From Collybia mongolica (Eukaryota > Basidiomycota > Agaricomycetes > Agaricales > Clitocybaceae), in contig JAAXNY010000005.1 in NCBI GenBank assembly GCA_013420905.1, positions 3,038,001 to 3,102,000 on the forward strand: 64,000 bases of DNA, read 5' to 3'. Below, piece after piece: positions 34,000 through 46,356 of the stretch. The notes beneath the pieces were generated by a model. The model was not told the DNA's origin, did not search any database, and worked only from the letters and a program-made list of their open reading frames with translations. A program made the position numbers and the translations under genes. How positions within the stretch are numbered: the first letter of the stretch is position 1; each line of letters starts with the position of its first letter.

Positions 34000-36473
34000 A
34001 TGATACCCCCAATCGCTGACAGCGATCCCGACCCCACAACGCAGATTCCATGGCCAGCTGCCAGATCAAGACAAGTCCCACGTCCCGACGCCAGTCCGAG
34101 CGGTGTTCATGTTGACACGGAGCCTTCTAACGCTTTAGAGGTTAATGGGAAGGTGAATGAAATGCCTGGAAGGCGTAAAATGTCGACGTGGGATCTTGTT
34201 ACCTTGAGTATATCTATGGCTGGGGCTCAAATTGCGTGGACAGTTGAGCTTGGGTATGTGTAGCAACTTGTCGCTCTAATATCACTCGGTTAACCCTACT
34301 TAACAGTTATGGAACACCGTTCCTATTGAGCCTTGGGCTCTCGGAGCATGTTACATCCCTCGTATGGCTGGCAGGACCCATCAGCGGTTTGATTGCACAA
34401 CCAGTTATAGGCGAGCCTGGCCCCCTTTATACAGTATTAAAATATTTATGCTATTCTCAGGTGCCGTATCCGACTCCTCTACGTCTAAATACCGGCGGAG
34501 GTACTGGATCGTCCTCTCGACTGTAGCCCTTGTTATATCGACATTCACCCTCGCCTATTGCGAAGAGTTGGCCGTATTCTTCGTTGATCTCATTGGGGTT
34601 GGCGCAGGTGATTGGGATGAGAAGCGGAAAAAACAGGTATGACATTACACTTCCTCTAAATCACTCACTTATACGCCCTTTAAAGGTCAACAGCACTGCA
34701 ATCGGCTTCGCCGTCGTATCGTTCTATATCCTAGACTTTGCTCTCAATGGTTTACAGGCATCTCTGCGTAATCTTCTTCTTGATGTTACACCCGCTGATC
34801 AAGTCAATGCTGGAAATGCATGGCACAGTCGGATGACGAATGCTGGAAATATCGTTGGATACGGGTTCGGTCTGTGAAGTTAACCAGTCACTTCCTACAT
34901 GTGTTGACAGAATGACATACAGGGTTCCTTCCTCTCGCCCAATTACCCATTATACGCCTCTTGGGTGGTAGCCAATTCCGCAAGTTCTGCGTTATCTGCA
35001 TTATTATATTAGTCATCACAGTATGGATGACGTGTTTCTTCCACGAAGAGCAGGCGCGCCCAAACGTGTACGGGAGGAACAGGTGAGTTATTGCTTGCTC
35101 AGTCCATTGCCAACGGTCCCTGACTATATTCACAGTAAATTCAAAGATGTACTCACCAACATTCAGACTGCACTGATCAACTTACCGAAACCTATTCGGA
35201 GAGTTTGCTACGTCCAATTGTTTGCGTTTATGGGCTGGTATGCATCTCGCCTTGTCATCGTGATTTTTCGCTGACCCTTTGAGCCAGGTTTCCGTTCTTG
35301 TTTTATTCGTGAGCATTCCATTGCATTTGGTTTTGGATCATCTTAGCTTGCTTCAGCACCACATACATGGGGCAAGTCATGGCGTATGAACATCAGAAGG
35401 AACCAGATCCAGAATATGCGACACGGACTGGAGAGCTTGCAATGTTACTATATAGCGCCGGTATGGTCACAAGAACTTACATTACCTTCTCGGTGCCTCA
35501 TAACCCTGTTTAGTTGGAGTCCTCACCGGATTCTTGTTACCTCATCTTGCCAGTCGTGACCACCGCTTGTTGGCGCACCAGGAAGACGTGGACGAAGATG
35601 CTGAGTTGACACGCCTTCGAAACACTGTCCGTGAGTGGCGTGCGGATGCAGCACGCCAGGGAAAACCTCTGCGACTTCCTGTGATGCCATTCTTACTACG
35701 GAACATATGGACTGGCGCGTTGATCCTGTTCAGCATTCTCACATTCTCAACATTCTTCATCTCCACCGTTTTCCAGGTGTGTTCTATTCTTCTTATTAGA
35801 TAAATACGTCTCATGCATATAATCAGGCAACCATATTCATCACTTTGGTTGGTATATGTTGGGCAGTTGCGATGTGGGTCCCTTTTGCTATCATTATGGA
35901 GGTAAGGTGTCATCTAAAAGTGTAGTAGAATTTCACAAATATCTCTCTACAGGTCCTCAAAGAAACGCCAGCGCCAAGTGCACCCGTTAGAAGACCCCCA
36001 CACAGTCGTGTGCTCTCCACGCCCCCCGTTTTCCGTCGGGGCAACAATGAACGACAACCCTTATTGCGGCGTCGCTCCTATGACGAGTATGATGGAACTG
36101 CAGAAGGAGAAAGGGATGTCCCTACGATTCCTGTGGCTGGAGGGACAGTATTGGGTATCCATAACCTTGCTATCGTGATGCCCCAGTTCATCGTGAGCTA
36201 CCCTTTTTTTATGGTGATACCCAGCTAAGTACATACCATAAGGTTGCTTTGGTCACCAGCGCAATATTCAGAATTGTGGATGGTTCTAATCCAGACTCCA
36301 CGGGGACTACCTACTTGGGCAAGAGTGGTGTCGGCTGGGTTCTGCGATTCGGTGGGTGTTGCACATTACTGGGGGCAATTATAGTGCGCATGGTTCCACC
36401 CACCCCGACGGAGAAAGCCATGCGGCGCAGGCTTGGAGAGTTAAAACTACTCGAGGAAGAAACTAACCCATAA
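34000..36473 (+). CDS. SLC45/Sut1-type disaccharide:H+ symporter (GPH family)
   Basis: Plasma-membrane carrier, probably moving sucrose, maltose or a related sugar with protons. Many exons; the first starts MIPPIADSDPDPTTQIPWPA with a roughly 65-residue cytosolic leader. Membrane segments follow: TLSISMAGAQIAWTVELGYG, the family motif QPVIGAVSDSSTSKYRRRYW between TM2 and TM3, SFYILDFALNGLQASLRNLL, NAGNIVGYGFGFLPLAQLP, VQLFAFMGWFPFLFYSTTYM, and a late pair near the C-terminus (MPQFIVALVTSAIFRIV and LRFGGCCTLLGAII). A long charged loop with a poly-Arg patch (RQPLLRRRSYDEYDG) separates the last helices. The QPVIG/AVSD junction requires a GC-AG intron. It converges with DPH6, 137 bp apart. Confidence 0.9.
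34411..34460 (+). other. GC-AG intron in the SLC45-type carrier gene
   Basis: A 50-nt intron starts GCGAGC and ends TTCTCAG. Removing it restores the family motif QPVIGAVSDSS in frame. Reading through instead gives an unrelated sequence that loses the motif. Confidence 0.75.
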
Positions 36474-36610
36474 TCTTCTATGTTTTTGGTTTTCTGGTGC
36501 ATTGGTTCAATCTATCGGGATTTTCATGTGTGATATAATATATTGGTGGCAGTCATGTGCTCCTTGTAATACATTTACTTCCCAATTTCAATCACTGTTA
36601 GACTGGGATA

Positions 36611-39203
36611 TTAAGCTCCAATAATGCACAAGGCATAATCCCAGTCATCTACATCCTTGGTCGAAACGAACCTACAAGGGATTCTGGTGATTGGAGGCGG
36701 CGAGCTCCCGAACAAGCCCCGAGAGACAGATGACACTTGCAGTTATATATAAGTCAGCGTGAAAGAAAGCAAGCGAAGAAAAAACACTTACGGGATATCG
36801 TACGATTCGGAACATAGAAAAGACGGACTAATAAGCCTCTTTCTGAGAACGAACGCAAAACATCCGTTGTACCAAATGTATCCGAGAGCATCGGATCATC
36901 TATTAAGTATTTTTTTGAGTTATTGCCTTGGTCAAAGCGCGACTGACCTCCTCTGACACAAATGATGGCAAACGATGATGTCGTATCGGAAAAGCATGAA
37001 ACCTCCCAGTGGACTGCAGTACCTGATGAAAGAACTATGGTATCTGAAATGATGAATTAGCAAAGTATGGAGAAAATCAGTTATTCACACCTACCCCGTA
37101 GGAATAAGGGATCTCGCGGTTGTAACGAAATTTCCCCATCTTCGTCTATTATTTCACAACGACCAGTATGCTGGAGAACTTGTTTTTCGATCATCGCATC
37201 TTTGGGAAGCTCCTTAATAACGAGGAAGAGCGTAGGGGCATTGAGATGCTCTGGTGTGGCGCTAAGAACCTTTTTAATGTGGATTAGATGTTTGGTATCT
37301 GCGAGCCAGAAGAGAGTGGCCTGTGTATGACCGACCCAACCTCCACCAGAGCCACTTCGAATGGCGTCGGCGACTCGAGTAATATGCTGAGACGCTAATG
37401 CAGTTTCCATGGCTAAAGATGGAGGTGAAGGTAAGGCGAGGCAACTGGGGATGAGCCCAATCTGGCCAGATATGAAGATACGTTCTCCTGCCTGCGATGC
37501 ATGGGATTGGCAACATATCAATACCATAAGCGTTACGACGAACTGTGATTGCTTGTGAATAAGGCCCAATGTTTGCAGGTGCCCAGTAGCTCAGGCCTTG
37601 AACGTGAAGTGCTTGTCGATCTCTTTGATCAATTTCAGCGAATGCTATGCAGTCGAGTCGGACACGAATAGGGTTGGGGAGGTCAACGGCCACACATGCG
37701 CGCGCCGGAGGGCTGATACCAAAAAATGTAGAGTAAACACCATTCACACGAGCAAACAAATCTATCGACGACAGAAATATGTTGATGTTCGTGCAGTTTG
37801 ATACGTCAAGTCCATGCTGAAATAGACGGGCTGCCCAAATGCTAAGAATGTGTATTCGATAAAAACGCAACATAAATCCCACCTTTCAAAATGAGGAAAC
37901 ACTGAGTAACTTCTTCTTCGATAGATATTGCCGGAGAAGTATCACCACCGCTTCTCTGAATGTCCGAAACGGAAACCCAGGGTCCCAGCCTCTTCGTGTC
38001 TGTTCCCCCCTGTAGGATTTCACCTTTACCTTGTTCTACTCTTCTTTCTTCAAATGTTGATGCCGCTGTGCTAATCTCTGATTCCAAGACACCATCACGC
38101 AAAGCAATGAAACCTGTTTCCAACATCGGAGGAATATATACTTCTGGTTGATCTTTGGTTGTTTTCGGTTCGAGAATCGCTTCTTTGATTCTCAAAAAAG
38201 CGACGGTTGCAAAATCGCTGTCAGAATGAATGACAGTTTCAGTTTCAGTTCTAGTAATATATATTTAAAAATCACTCAAAGGGGTCAAAGTTGTCACTCA
38301 CAACACAATCCGATGTTTAAAGAGCGGGCAATCCAGCGTTAGCGTCTCATATTCTCCACCCTCGCCACAGATATGGGATCCGTACATATGGTTCTGAAGG
38401 ATAGTTAATTAGCTATCGCGATACAACGAAGCCAAGGTAGGAAAAAATACCAATCTTATCAGACTAGGTTCCATAACCGCGAGTGTTTTTCCCAAGTGCT
38501 CCGTCGTAAGTCCAATACCTGCCACCTTGATAAGGATCGCCTCCAACCCCGAGCTAATCATCTCAGAGAGCAACTCCCCCTGATCCCTCTGCCAGAGGTA
38601 ACATAGAGATGTCAAACCAAGACGACGACATCTGTAACGATATTCCTCAATATATACCGCCCTGATCAATAGGATTGAATTGGCCTCACACATGTTCTAC
38701 GCGTACGCGCTGATAATTCGAAAGTATGGCGCCTACTGATACGCCTTGAACGTCGGGGTGATGAGCCTTTGCATAGATAGTTAGAAAGGAGGACAGAATT
38801 ATGGATAAGGCAGACCTTGACTTCAGACAACAATGCGAACAGGTCCTCTGTTTCATCCCCATCAACACCTGCAAAATCCTTTGCAATTCTGGTTCCATAT
38901 TCTGATCCCTGCTCGACTGCATTCCCAGTGATGACACGTCGATAGAGTGGTATCTCGAGCGCGCGAGCCACGAATTCGATCGCGTCTTGTCCCACCGTCT
39001 GGTAGAGATATGAGTCAAGTTCCTCTGGGTGATTAAATTTGTTGGTTGAAAGAGGTCAGACCATAGGCAAGGACAGCCGTCGGACCTTTTCCTGGCCCAG
39101 GACCCAGAGATGCAGCAGCTACGAGTTCATGGCCGTTCTTTGCACAGTGAACGAGGTTGTAGCAGCTATCTTTGCCACCGCTGAGGAGAGCGAGATATTT
39201 CAT
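36611..39203 (-). CDS. DPH6: Diphthine-ammonia ligase with C-terminal RidA domains
   Basis: ATP-dependent amidation of diphthine to diphthamide on elongation factor 2, the last step of that modification, in the cytosol. The first exon starts MKYLALLSGGKDSCYN with the PP-loop SGGKDS at residues 8-13. Next come LEIPLYRRVITGNA, VGAILSNYQRVRVEHVCRRL, LCYLWQRDQGELL, LIKVAGIGL and CGEGGEYETLTLDCP, all ATP-PPase family landmarks. The C-terminal half carries two RidA (YjgF)-like regions, the second with IGPYSQAI and FISGQIGLIP, as is usual in fungal Dph6. The last exons are short and end RIPCRFVSTKDVDDWDYAL with a stop at 36611. One of them needs a 51-nt intron that is also open in frame. It is divergent from FRS1, 126 bp apart. 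Confidence 0.92.
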
Positions 39204-39329
39204 GTTACAGGGTCAGATCGAAAAAGGTAAACAGGGTGTCTGGTGTCCCACTCGCGATTTTGACTTGACTCGACTCGATTTAGCGACGGTTATATATCTT
39301 GACTCCCTTCCCAATATCCACTATACACA

Positions 39330-41745
39330 ATGCCCACCGTCGCTGTTGACAAGGCTGATCTTTGGGAAAGGTTAGGTCAAGAGTACAGTACGCCGATCTA
39401 CCAAGTTTTACACTGCGCCTCCCACTGATCTCTCTGCAATTCAGCAACAGAGGAATTTGACAAACTTTGTTTCGAGTATGGATTAGAACTCGACGAGGAT
39501 GTAAGTATAATTACAGTTTAATGATTTGGAGGGTATTGAGCAAATCGATTCGTGCAGACCACGGCGGACGTAGAGGAGGCGATCAAAGCTGGACTGCCTA
39601 CCGAGCGTCCTGTAAGTACTCACAATCGATTATGTATATATTCCAGCTCGTTCAACTTCTTAATCAGCAATTGAAAATAGAGGTCCCCGCGAATAGGTAT
39701 GTGCGCAAGGCCATCCTACTCAAAATACTCTCCTGACGACACCTATACAGATACGACCTATTGTGCATCGAGGGCATTGCTCGTGCCCTTCGCATCTTCC
39801 TGAATAAGGGCGAAGCGCCCCGGTACAAACTGGTCCACCCGCCTGGTGGAGAATCTCAGCTAGTGACGGCCATCTGCAGCCCTGAGGTTGGTTGTACCGG
39901 TTCTTGTGGATCAACACCTGTCTTACGCTCCAATTCCAGACGAAGCAAATCCGACCTCTCTTTGCATGTGCCATCCTGCGAAATATCACCTTCACACCAA
40001 GATCATACGCGTCTTTCATTGATCTGCAAGATAAACTGCATCAGAATCTCTGCCGGCGGCGTCAGCTCGTCGCTATCGGGACTCACGATCTCGACACACT
40101 AAAGCCACCTTTCCGATACCAGGCCAGACCACCCAAGGACATCAAATTTACGCCCTTGGGAAAGGATAAGGATTACACTGCAGAAGAACTTATGGTCCTC
40201 TATGAGGTACATTGTTATTTCTCAAGTCCCAGTCGTTTTGTAATTTACTCATCACTCGTTTTTATCAGTCTGAAAAACACCTAGCGAAATACCTTCCTAT
40301 AATTCGTGACTCTCCTGTATACCCCATCATCTACGATGAAAACGACCAAGTGCTCTCGATGCCTCCGATCATCAACTCTGAACACAGCAAAATCACACTC
40401 AACACTCGGAATGTCTTCATTGATGTCACGGCTACTGATCAAACGAAACTCGACATTGTTGTCAATATCGTATCCACCATGTTCTCCGAATACTGTGCGG
40501 AGCCTTTCACGTACGTAGTCAGTTTGAAATCGCAATATGGTACAGAATTCTTAGATTTGGTCCAGCATTGAACCGGTCAAGGTCATTTTCCCTGATGGCA
40601 GATACCGCATTTCCCCTGATCTCTGGGAGCGCCACACAATTGCGCACGCATCGTATGTGAACTCATGTACTGGTCTTTCCCTTACTGCCGCGGAAGTGAC
40701 CACCCTCCTGCAACGCATGGCTCTCTACACAAAGCTGTCCCCGACGAATGCTGATGAAGTGTTGGTGGAAATCCCCGCTACGCGTCCGGACATCTTCCAC
40801 GAATGTGATATCATGGAGGACGCGGCCATCGCGTATGGTTTCAACAACCTGCCACATACTTTCCCTCCGACAAGTACTGTGGCGCAGCCTCTGGCGATCA
40901 ACAAGCTAAGCGATGTCGTTCGGATCGAATGGGCTCTGGCTGGGTGGGTCGAAGTCCTGCCACTGATCCTTGTGCGTTCCTCCGTGTTTTGCCCGTTGGC
41001 TAGACCAATCTGATGACACAAACCTCGGGAATTCGCAGTGTTCACATGAAGAGAATTTTGAGTTCCTGAACCGCGAAGACGACGGCAAGACAGTGGTCAA
41101 AATCGCCAATCCCAAGACGCTCGAGTTCCAGGTTGTGCGCACGACTCTCCTTCCCGGACTTCTCAAGACCATCCGCGAAAATCGGTCACATCCACTTCCC
41201 ATCAAAGTATTCGAGACCGGCGATGTGGTGGTCAAGGATACGGCAAGGGAACGTCAAGCGCGCAACGTGAGGCACGCGGCCGCGATTTGGTGTAACAAGA
41301 CTGCTGGATTTGAAATCGTTCACGGGATGCTGGACCGCGCTATGAAGATGCTCGAGATCTCACGAATTGGAAGTGAAGATCAGAAAGCACAGACCGGTTA
41401 CTATATTAAGGAGAGTAGCGGTAAGCCAATCGTTGTTCGGAAGTTTGTTGTCGCTGTTATCTCAACCTACGTCCAGATCCTGCATTCTTCCCTGGCCGCG
41501 CGGCGACTATCTACTATCGTGCTGCCCTAAAGAAAACTGACAGCCTATCGACCATCAAACACGACCTGCAGGCTGCACTTCACATCAAGAAGGACCAGGA
41601 GATCGGTACTCTAGGAATCCTGCATCCTAGTGTGCTGGCGAAGTTCGATATAGGCTACCCATGCTCTGCACTTGAGTTCACACTGGAGCCGTTTAAGAAA
41701 CAGATGCAGAAGATCTGGACCAATGAGGAGCATGGTAGAAAGTAG
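39330..41745 (+). CDS. FRS1: Phenylalanyl-tRNA synthetase beta subunit, cytosolic
   Basis: Non-catalytic but essential beta subunit of the (alpha-beta)2 enzyme that charges tRNA-Phe. Start [16 protein letters not shown]; the first introns give [20 protein letters not shown] and [20 protein letters not shown], the archaeal/eukaryotic-type N-terminus. The B3/4 domain follows ([20 protein letters not shown] and [16 protein letters not shown]). The B5-like region has [19 protein letters not shown]. The C-terminal catalytic-like module includes [34 protein letters not shown] and [12 protein letters not shown]. It ends NEEHGRK at 41745. About nine exons, no break. The partner subunit FRS2 lies 8.2 kb downstream on the other strand. 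It shares a 126-bp divergent promoter with DPH6. Confidence 0.95.
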
Positions 41746-42000
41746 ACGCGAAACGAGTAAATCCATAATGTATCAAACATTGAGAGGCTCGATGGTCTTC
41801 GTACTTGACGAATTGGGGTTTCCCGGGGCTATCGGAGAGAACAAAAGCAGAAGACTCCCCATGTGAACTAGGATAGGCTCGAATTCAACTAAAGTACGCT
41901 GTCCGAGCCTTTGTATTTCCAGAGGGAGTGAGGTTAAATGCCTGGAATGGCCGAGCCGGGGATCTACATAACTACGGGGACGTGTCTAGCCACTCACGTT

Positions 42001-42935
42001 TTAGCTCTTGGGCTTTTCTTTGTCTTCTTCGCCAGCTCCCGTAAGCACTATGGTGGAAGAAAAATAAAATGGGGATAAGGGTACGACAGAAAAGTATACT
42101 GACGTGTAAGCATCACAAAGCCAACGATGTACATCCAATACTTCTCCAGGAAAGTCTTTTCTGGAAGATGAACAACGGGCTCGCCTTCGGCAGAAAGCGG
42201 TGGTGGTGCAGCGAGCTCCGGTCTGCCGGAAAGGGTTTGAGTCTGGCCTAGACACGGTTAAAGCCTCCGGGGACTTGTACTTACAGAGGCGGGAAGCTAG
42301 AGCCCCGGAAAGTAACGGTTGTATTCAGGCGATGCATATTATTGGCGAACGCGTGGAAAGGGTTTGTATCCACAAGAATCTCGGCAGTTCCTTTGTATCT
42401 GCCTGCCTGGCAGGCACCATCATGCGGGATGGGGGCGATGAAATAATCCAAGGCGTACGGTTTCGGATTGTGAGGATCCAAGGTATGCAGATGAATAGTT
42501 TCAGACGATGCTTGGAGCAAATGACACTATGTAGATGACGACGGAGTGGGTAGGTTAGGATGAGGCATCAATTACGGAGGGCCAGGCCGTTCCAGAAGAG
42601 CAACTGACCGCTTTTACAGACGAGATGTCCCATTCTGCTTCTGTTTTGTCGCCACTTCGCTCTAGGGCGACCTGGTACAATGCGAGGTGGGCTTCCTGCG
42701 TCGCTGACCGCAAGACGTCACCAAATGTGGTCAAGTCATCTGCAAAGGACGGGGCTAATTGGAAAGAGAGTGTATTATGTTTGTCAATAAACAGAGTTGC
42801 GCGATGTGCATAAGGAGTTGTTCCAGCTGACGGATGGAAGAGACGGTGGAAGAGCTTGAGCTGGGTGGGCTCTGCGGAGATGAAGGGGAGGGCAGCGAGG
42901 GCGAGGGCGGCAATGAGCCTCATCGTCGTCGACAT
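42001..42935 (-). CDS. EMC10: ER membrane protein complex subunit 10
   Basis: Lumenal subunit of the EMC, which inserts tail-anchored and multipass proteins into the ER membrane. Three to four exons. The N-terminal signal peptide is MRLIAALALAALPFISA; the first ATG is at 42935 (MSTTMRL) and a second at 42923 starts exactly at the signal peptide. The lumenal beta-sandwich includes QLKLFHRLFHPS, HNTLSFQLAPSFADDL, SETIHLHTLDPHNPKPYAL and RLNTTVTFRGSSFPP. A short linker (EGEPVVHLPEKTFLEKYW) leads to one membrane helix, MYIVGFVMLTLLTGAG, and a short Lys/Glu tail KEKPKS. Overall plan and length match EMC10. It converges with FRS1 and is divergent from the hypothetical gene at 43237. Confidence 0.85.
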
Positions 42936-43236
42936 AGGGAGCACGGGGTCACGTTGTGACGAGATGGTGAAAGTCACGTGATGTCACCCAATCGGATGCT
43001 GGGACCAATAGGAAGGCAAGATCCAGACTGTCCCGATATAGACAGTGGGGTTGCGGAATTGGAGGTTCCGGATTGGCTGCAAGCTGGCCTGGACTCGTGA
43101 TTGGCCTGGACGTTCACCCCGACCCATTATTTCACAATTCCTCATTTATACATATCTCTTAGGTCGAGGCCTCCCCAGATTTCTTATATACTCAACAACA
43201 AAACCCCCCTTCTCCCTCTTGCGCTCTCTCTCTCTC
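42936..43236. promoter_or_regulatory. Divergent promoter with CCAAT cluster and CACGTG box
   Basis: 301 bp between EMC10 and the hypothetical gene. CACGTG at 42975-42980 is followed by five CCAAT cores within about 120 bp: plus strand at 42988-42992 and 43005-43009, minus strand (ATTGG) at 43058-43062, 43072-43076 and 43100-43104. CCAAT is the HAP/NF-Y binding core. A CT-repeat leader ends just before the ATG at 43237. Confidence 0.5.
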
Positions 43237-43782
43237 ATGTCTTCCATCCCCACCCCTCCCTTCTCCCCAAAGGCGGAGGAACGCGAAATGGCCATTGCAG
43301 ACCATCCACTCAAGTCCACCATCCACCTCCTTGACGCCCTCGTCAGCTTTTACCAGCACGAGCGGATGTGGGTATACCGAACCCGCGCAACACTCGATAA
43401 CGCATTCCAGGATTCCCCCATGACCGACGCCGAAGACACCTTACCTTCCCCTACATCCGAATCAGACTCTCCCGTTGAGGACGAGACTGAGAACGAAACT
43501 GAGCCATCCGATGACACGCCGTCCGCTTCTTGGACAAAACCTAGTTCACGGTGGCTTCGCCGAAAAAGGGGCTTCAAATTGAAGCTTGAAGGCGCCGGTC
43601 GCCATAGGCGCGCCAGCACTCTGAAATCGCTAAATGCGAACGCACTCCATCAAAAGCATATTCCACAACGAGAACAGATTCTTGAAATGTTCGAGAAGAT
43701 GATGGAAGCCAGATTAGAGAGTTGTCAGAGAGTTCACAAGCTCGTGCGGAATGCCAATAGAGCAGACCTGCACCATCGGTGA
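43237..43782 (+). CDS. Hypothetical protein with conserved-looking helical ends
   Basis: Single exon of 181 residues, not recognised. The ATG at 43237 follows a CT-rich leader and fits better than the upstream in-frame ATG at 43045, which would start inside the promoter. Three parts can be seen. The N-terminal segment STIHLLDALVSFYQHERMW looks like an amphipathic helix. The middle is acidic and disordered (SESDSPVEDETENETEPSDD), then basic (SRWLRRKRGFKLKLEG). The C-terminus, REQILEMFEKMMEARLESCQ onward, is another long helix. There is no signal peptide or membrane segment. Structured ends with a disordered middle suggest a real protein, perhaps an adaptor. Confidence 0.65.
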   Translation: MSSIPTPPFSPKAEEREMAIADHPLKSTIHLLDALVSFYQHERMWVYRTRATLDNAFQDSPMTDAEDTLPSPTSESDSPVEDETENETEPSDDTPSASWTKPSSRWLRRKRGFKLKLEGAGRHRRASTLKSLNANALHQKHIPQREQILEMFEKMMEARLESCQRVHKLVRNANRADLHHR

Positions 43783-44477
43783 CATGAAACATCACCTCAT
43801 TACCAGAACCCTCGGTAATTTTTCCAGTCGATATCGTGCGAGAGCCATCTCTAATCGTCGTTGTCGTTCACCTCCTGTAGACGCGACGTGTAATTGCTTC
43901 GGACGCGGAAAGCGAAATTTGTCATCATTGATTGGTTGGGTAGGGCGCGAAGATGGAGAACCACATGATAGTCGTTGTAGCTCAGTTGATGTTCGATTTG
44001 ATACCAGATATTTTATTTTACGATAGAGAAACCCTGACGTCGGTTTGATGTCGAAACTCTCATATTCGGGGTGGAGTTGCTGTCAAGTGACATTCCAATT
44101 GGCAGCTGACTCGGAGAGTGTACTGGCCCTGTATGTATATCAGTTTGACCGACCCCTGAGGTGAGAGCCAAAATACAGAAGTGAGTTGTGGAATGTGTGT
44201 AATATCGATCGATATCATGATAGCTCGAAGTTGGGGAGATGATGTCCAAAACCACCCGAGTGGTTTGTCTGGCCAAATGTGAATTCGAAAGCGCAGCCAC
44301 GACAAACAAACATCAGCAAACGCAGTCTTGTGAGGGACGATCACCTCACCATCGCCACCGCCATTTGCAACGTCCTTACCCTCACCATTGACACATCCTT
44401 CCTATCCGTCTTCATTCGTTCTTTGCCTTTTTTCTTTCAATATATCCCTGCACTGACTTGTCCAATATATATCATAT
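43783..44477. other. Intergenic, 695 bp
   Basis: No gene seen. Short overlapping minus-strand ORFs at 44013-44344 look like chance. A TAGCTCAGTTGATG stretch near 43978 resembles a tRNA D arm but lacks the other arms. The last 80 bp before 44478 are pyrimidine-rich, typical of a leader. Confidence 0.4.
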
Positions 44478-46067
44478 ATGTCCGCCCGTTATACTGCCCT
44501 TCCTAATCCTAGATCAGACCATGATGCACAACAGCGCAGCCAGGCAGGCGAGATGGAGGCTGCATTCGACTACTCAGACGATGAGGACGACGAGCACAAC
44601 GTAACAGAATCTCATCCCTTGAACCCGGCCCCTACCTCCCCCTCAACCGTGCGAGCACCGCCTGCCCATCAACATGTTCCCGGAACGTACGACTTTGAAA
44701 ACGTCGATTATGATTATCCGCCACCTGGGTCCCCACCCCGCCCATCGGCTGTCGCGCTCCCCAACGACCACGGAAATTCGAATGGCTTTGTCCCCTCATT
44801 TGATCTCGACTCGGCCCCTGCCCCACGACGAAATTGGTTTCAAAGAACAGTAGTATCAGTGCTGCCGTCACATTATACTCAGCGCTTGGGTTTTGCTCCA
44901 CAACGTCCAATAGGAGTTGTGGGTGGTGGAACTAACAATGACGGTGTATTCGCGAACGTCACTGCGAAACCTACGCTGCCAATCACGATACAAGAAGGTG
45001 ACGGTATACGGTCTTTGTCGCGACCGGATATTAACCCCTTTACATCCAGGTGACGAGACTTACGTCGTACCTGAAGACAGCCGCACAGAGGCCCCCCCGT
45101 CGTACGCTTCCGCTCAAGCTGACGCTGTGCCGCCATACTGGGAAACCACAGTCCATGCACCCTTTGCCCCAGGGACGATTGGGGAGATGATCGTTGACTC
45201 ACTCCCCACCGGATCACTATTCTCGTTCCTTTGGAACATGCTTGTTTCGATATCCTTCCAGTTTGTTGGTTTCCTTCTTACGTACCTCCTGCACACCACC
45301 CACGCCGCTCGGCTTGGCTCAAGGGCTGGACTTGGTGTCACACTAATTCAGTACGGATTTGCACTCCGCGGGCGGTTGGATTCGACTAATGGTACTGATG
45401 ACTCTGGATGGACTGGCGGATGGGGTGAAGCAGCCCGCCCCACTGGATCGGACCCTGACAGTGCTACGTACTATGGCCACCAACACGGATCAGCAAACAT
45501 CACGGCGATGTATGGGCCTGGTGGAGGCATTACGGAGGAACAGGCGAATTTGATGGTAGCAGACGCTACCACTGAGTGGCTGTCGTTCTTTTTGATGACA
45601 GTTGGTGCGTCCGGGTCATTCGTCATCTGCTTTTTTGGATTCATGATAGGTACATAGGTTGGTTCATCCTCCTCACATCCATGCTTGGTTTTTGGCGTGT
45701 TAAGCGCTGGGAACGTGGCATCCTTGCGTCGCAGACAGATAATAGTACAGCAGCCGCTCCGTCGGAAGGCGGATTTTCTGTACTCTCGCGTTTCGAAAAC
45801 ACATTCGGCCTGCGGGGCACCTCGCGCACCGAATTCTTCCGCCAAGGGTTTGGCTTTGGACGTCGGGAGAGGACTTCGGAAGATGAGGTTGTAGCACGGT
45901 TGACGGCTCGGGCAGAAGAAGGCGAGGCACATAATCGTGCAGCGGATTCGCAAGAGACTGACTCCATGCTCCGTATCGATCCCGACGATCCCAACCGAAG
46001 TCGGCTAATCGCAGGCGCACATGAGAGGAGACTGGAGAGGGAACTGCGGAGTGCAGGGCTATTGTAG
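44478..46067 (+). CDS. Bsd2/NDFIP-family Rsp5 adaptor
   Basis: Membrane adaptor that recruits the HECT ubiquitin ligase Rsp5/NEDD4 to cargo such as metal transporters, in Golgi and endosomes. Three exons. The cytosolic N-terminal half is disordered and acidic (DYSDDEDDEHNVTESHPLNP) and, after an intron rejoining IQEG to DETYVVPEDS, carries the PY motif PPSY and a PPYW. Membrane segments then follow: SLFSFLWNMLVSISFQFVGF, SRAGLGVTLIQYGFAL and, across the last intron, WLSFFLMTVGWFILLTSMLG. The last exon adds a cytosolic tail ending RELRSAGLL. PY motifs plus three helices are the hallmarks of the family; the cargo is unknown. Confidence 0.88.
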
Positions 46068-46356
46068 TGTAGAAACGAGAATTGGAAGCAACAATGGATG
46101 GAAGAGTATACTCTGGGTGACGCCTTTTTTATTTTTTTGTGTATATTATACATCCTATTGCGACGTAATTGGCAGAGGAAGCTCAAATCTTTCTAATGCT
46201 TAGCAGACAGACCTTTGGACATCGTCCTCCATCATCCAATAAACCCAGAATGTTACCAGTGCTAGAATCTCCGTAGTTTCACCGCAGGGTGTCTCGTGAA
46301 CGAATCCGCACTTTCCCATAATATAAGCACAGGACTCATTTGAAGACTAGGTAATA

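Noticed and set aside
43975..44000. Second tRNA-like sequence (TAGCTCAGTTGATG)
   Set aside because: Other arms of a tRNA cannot be found.
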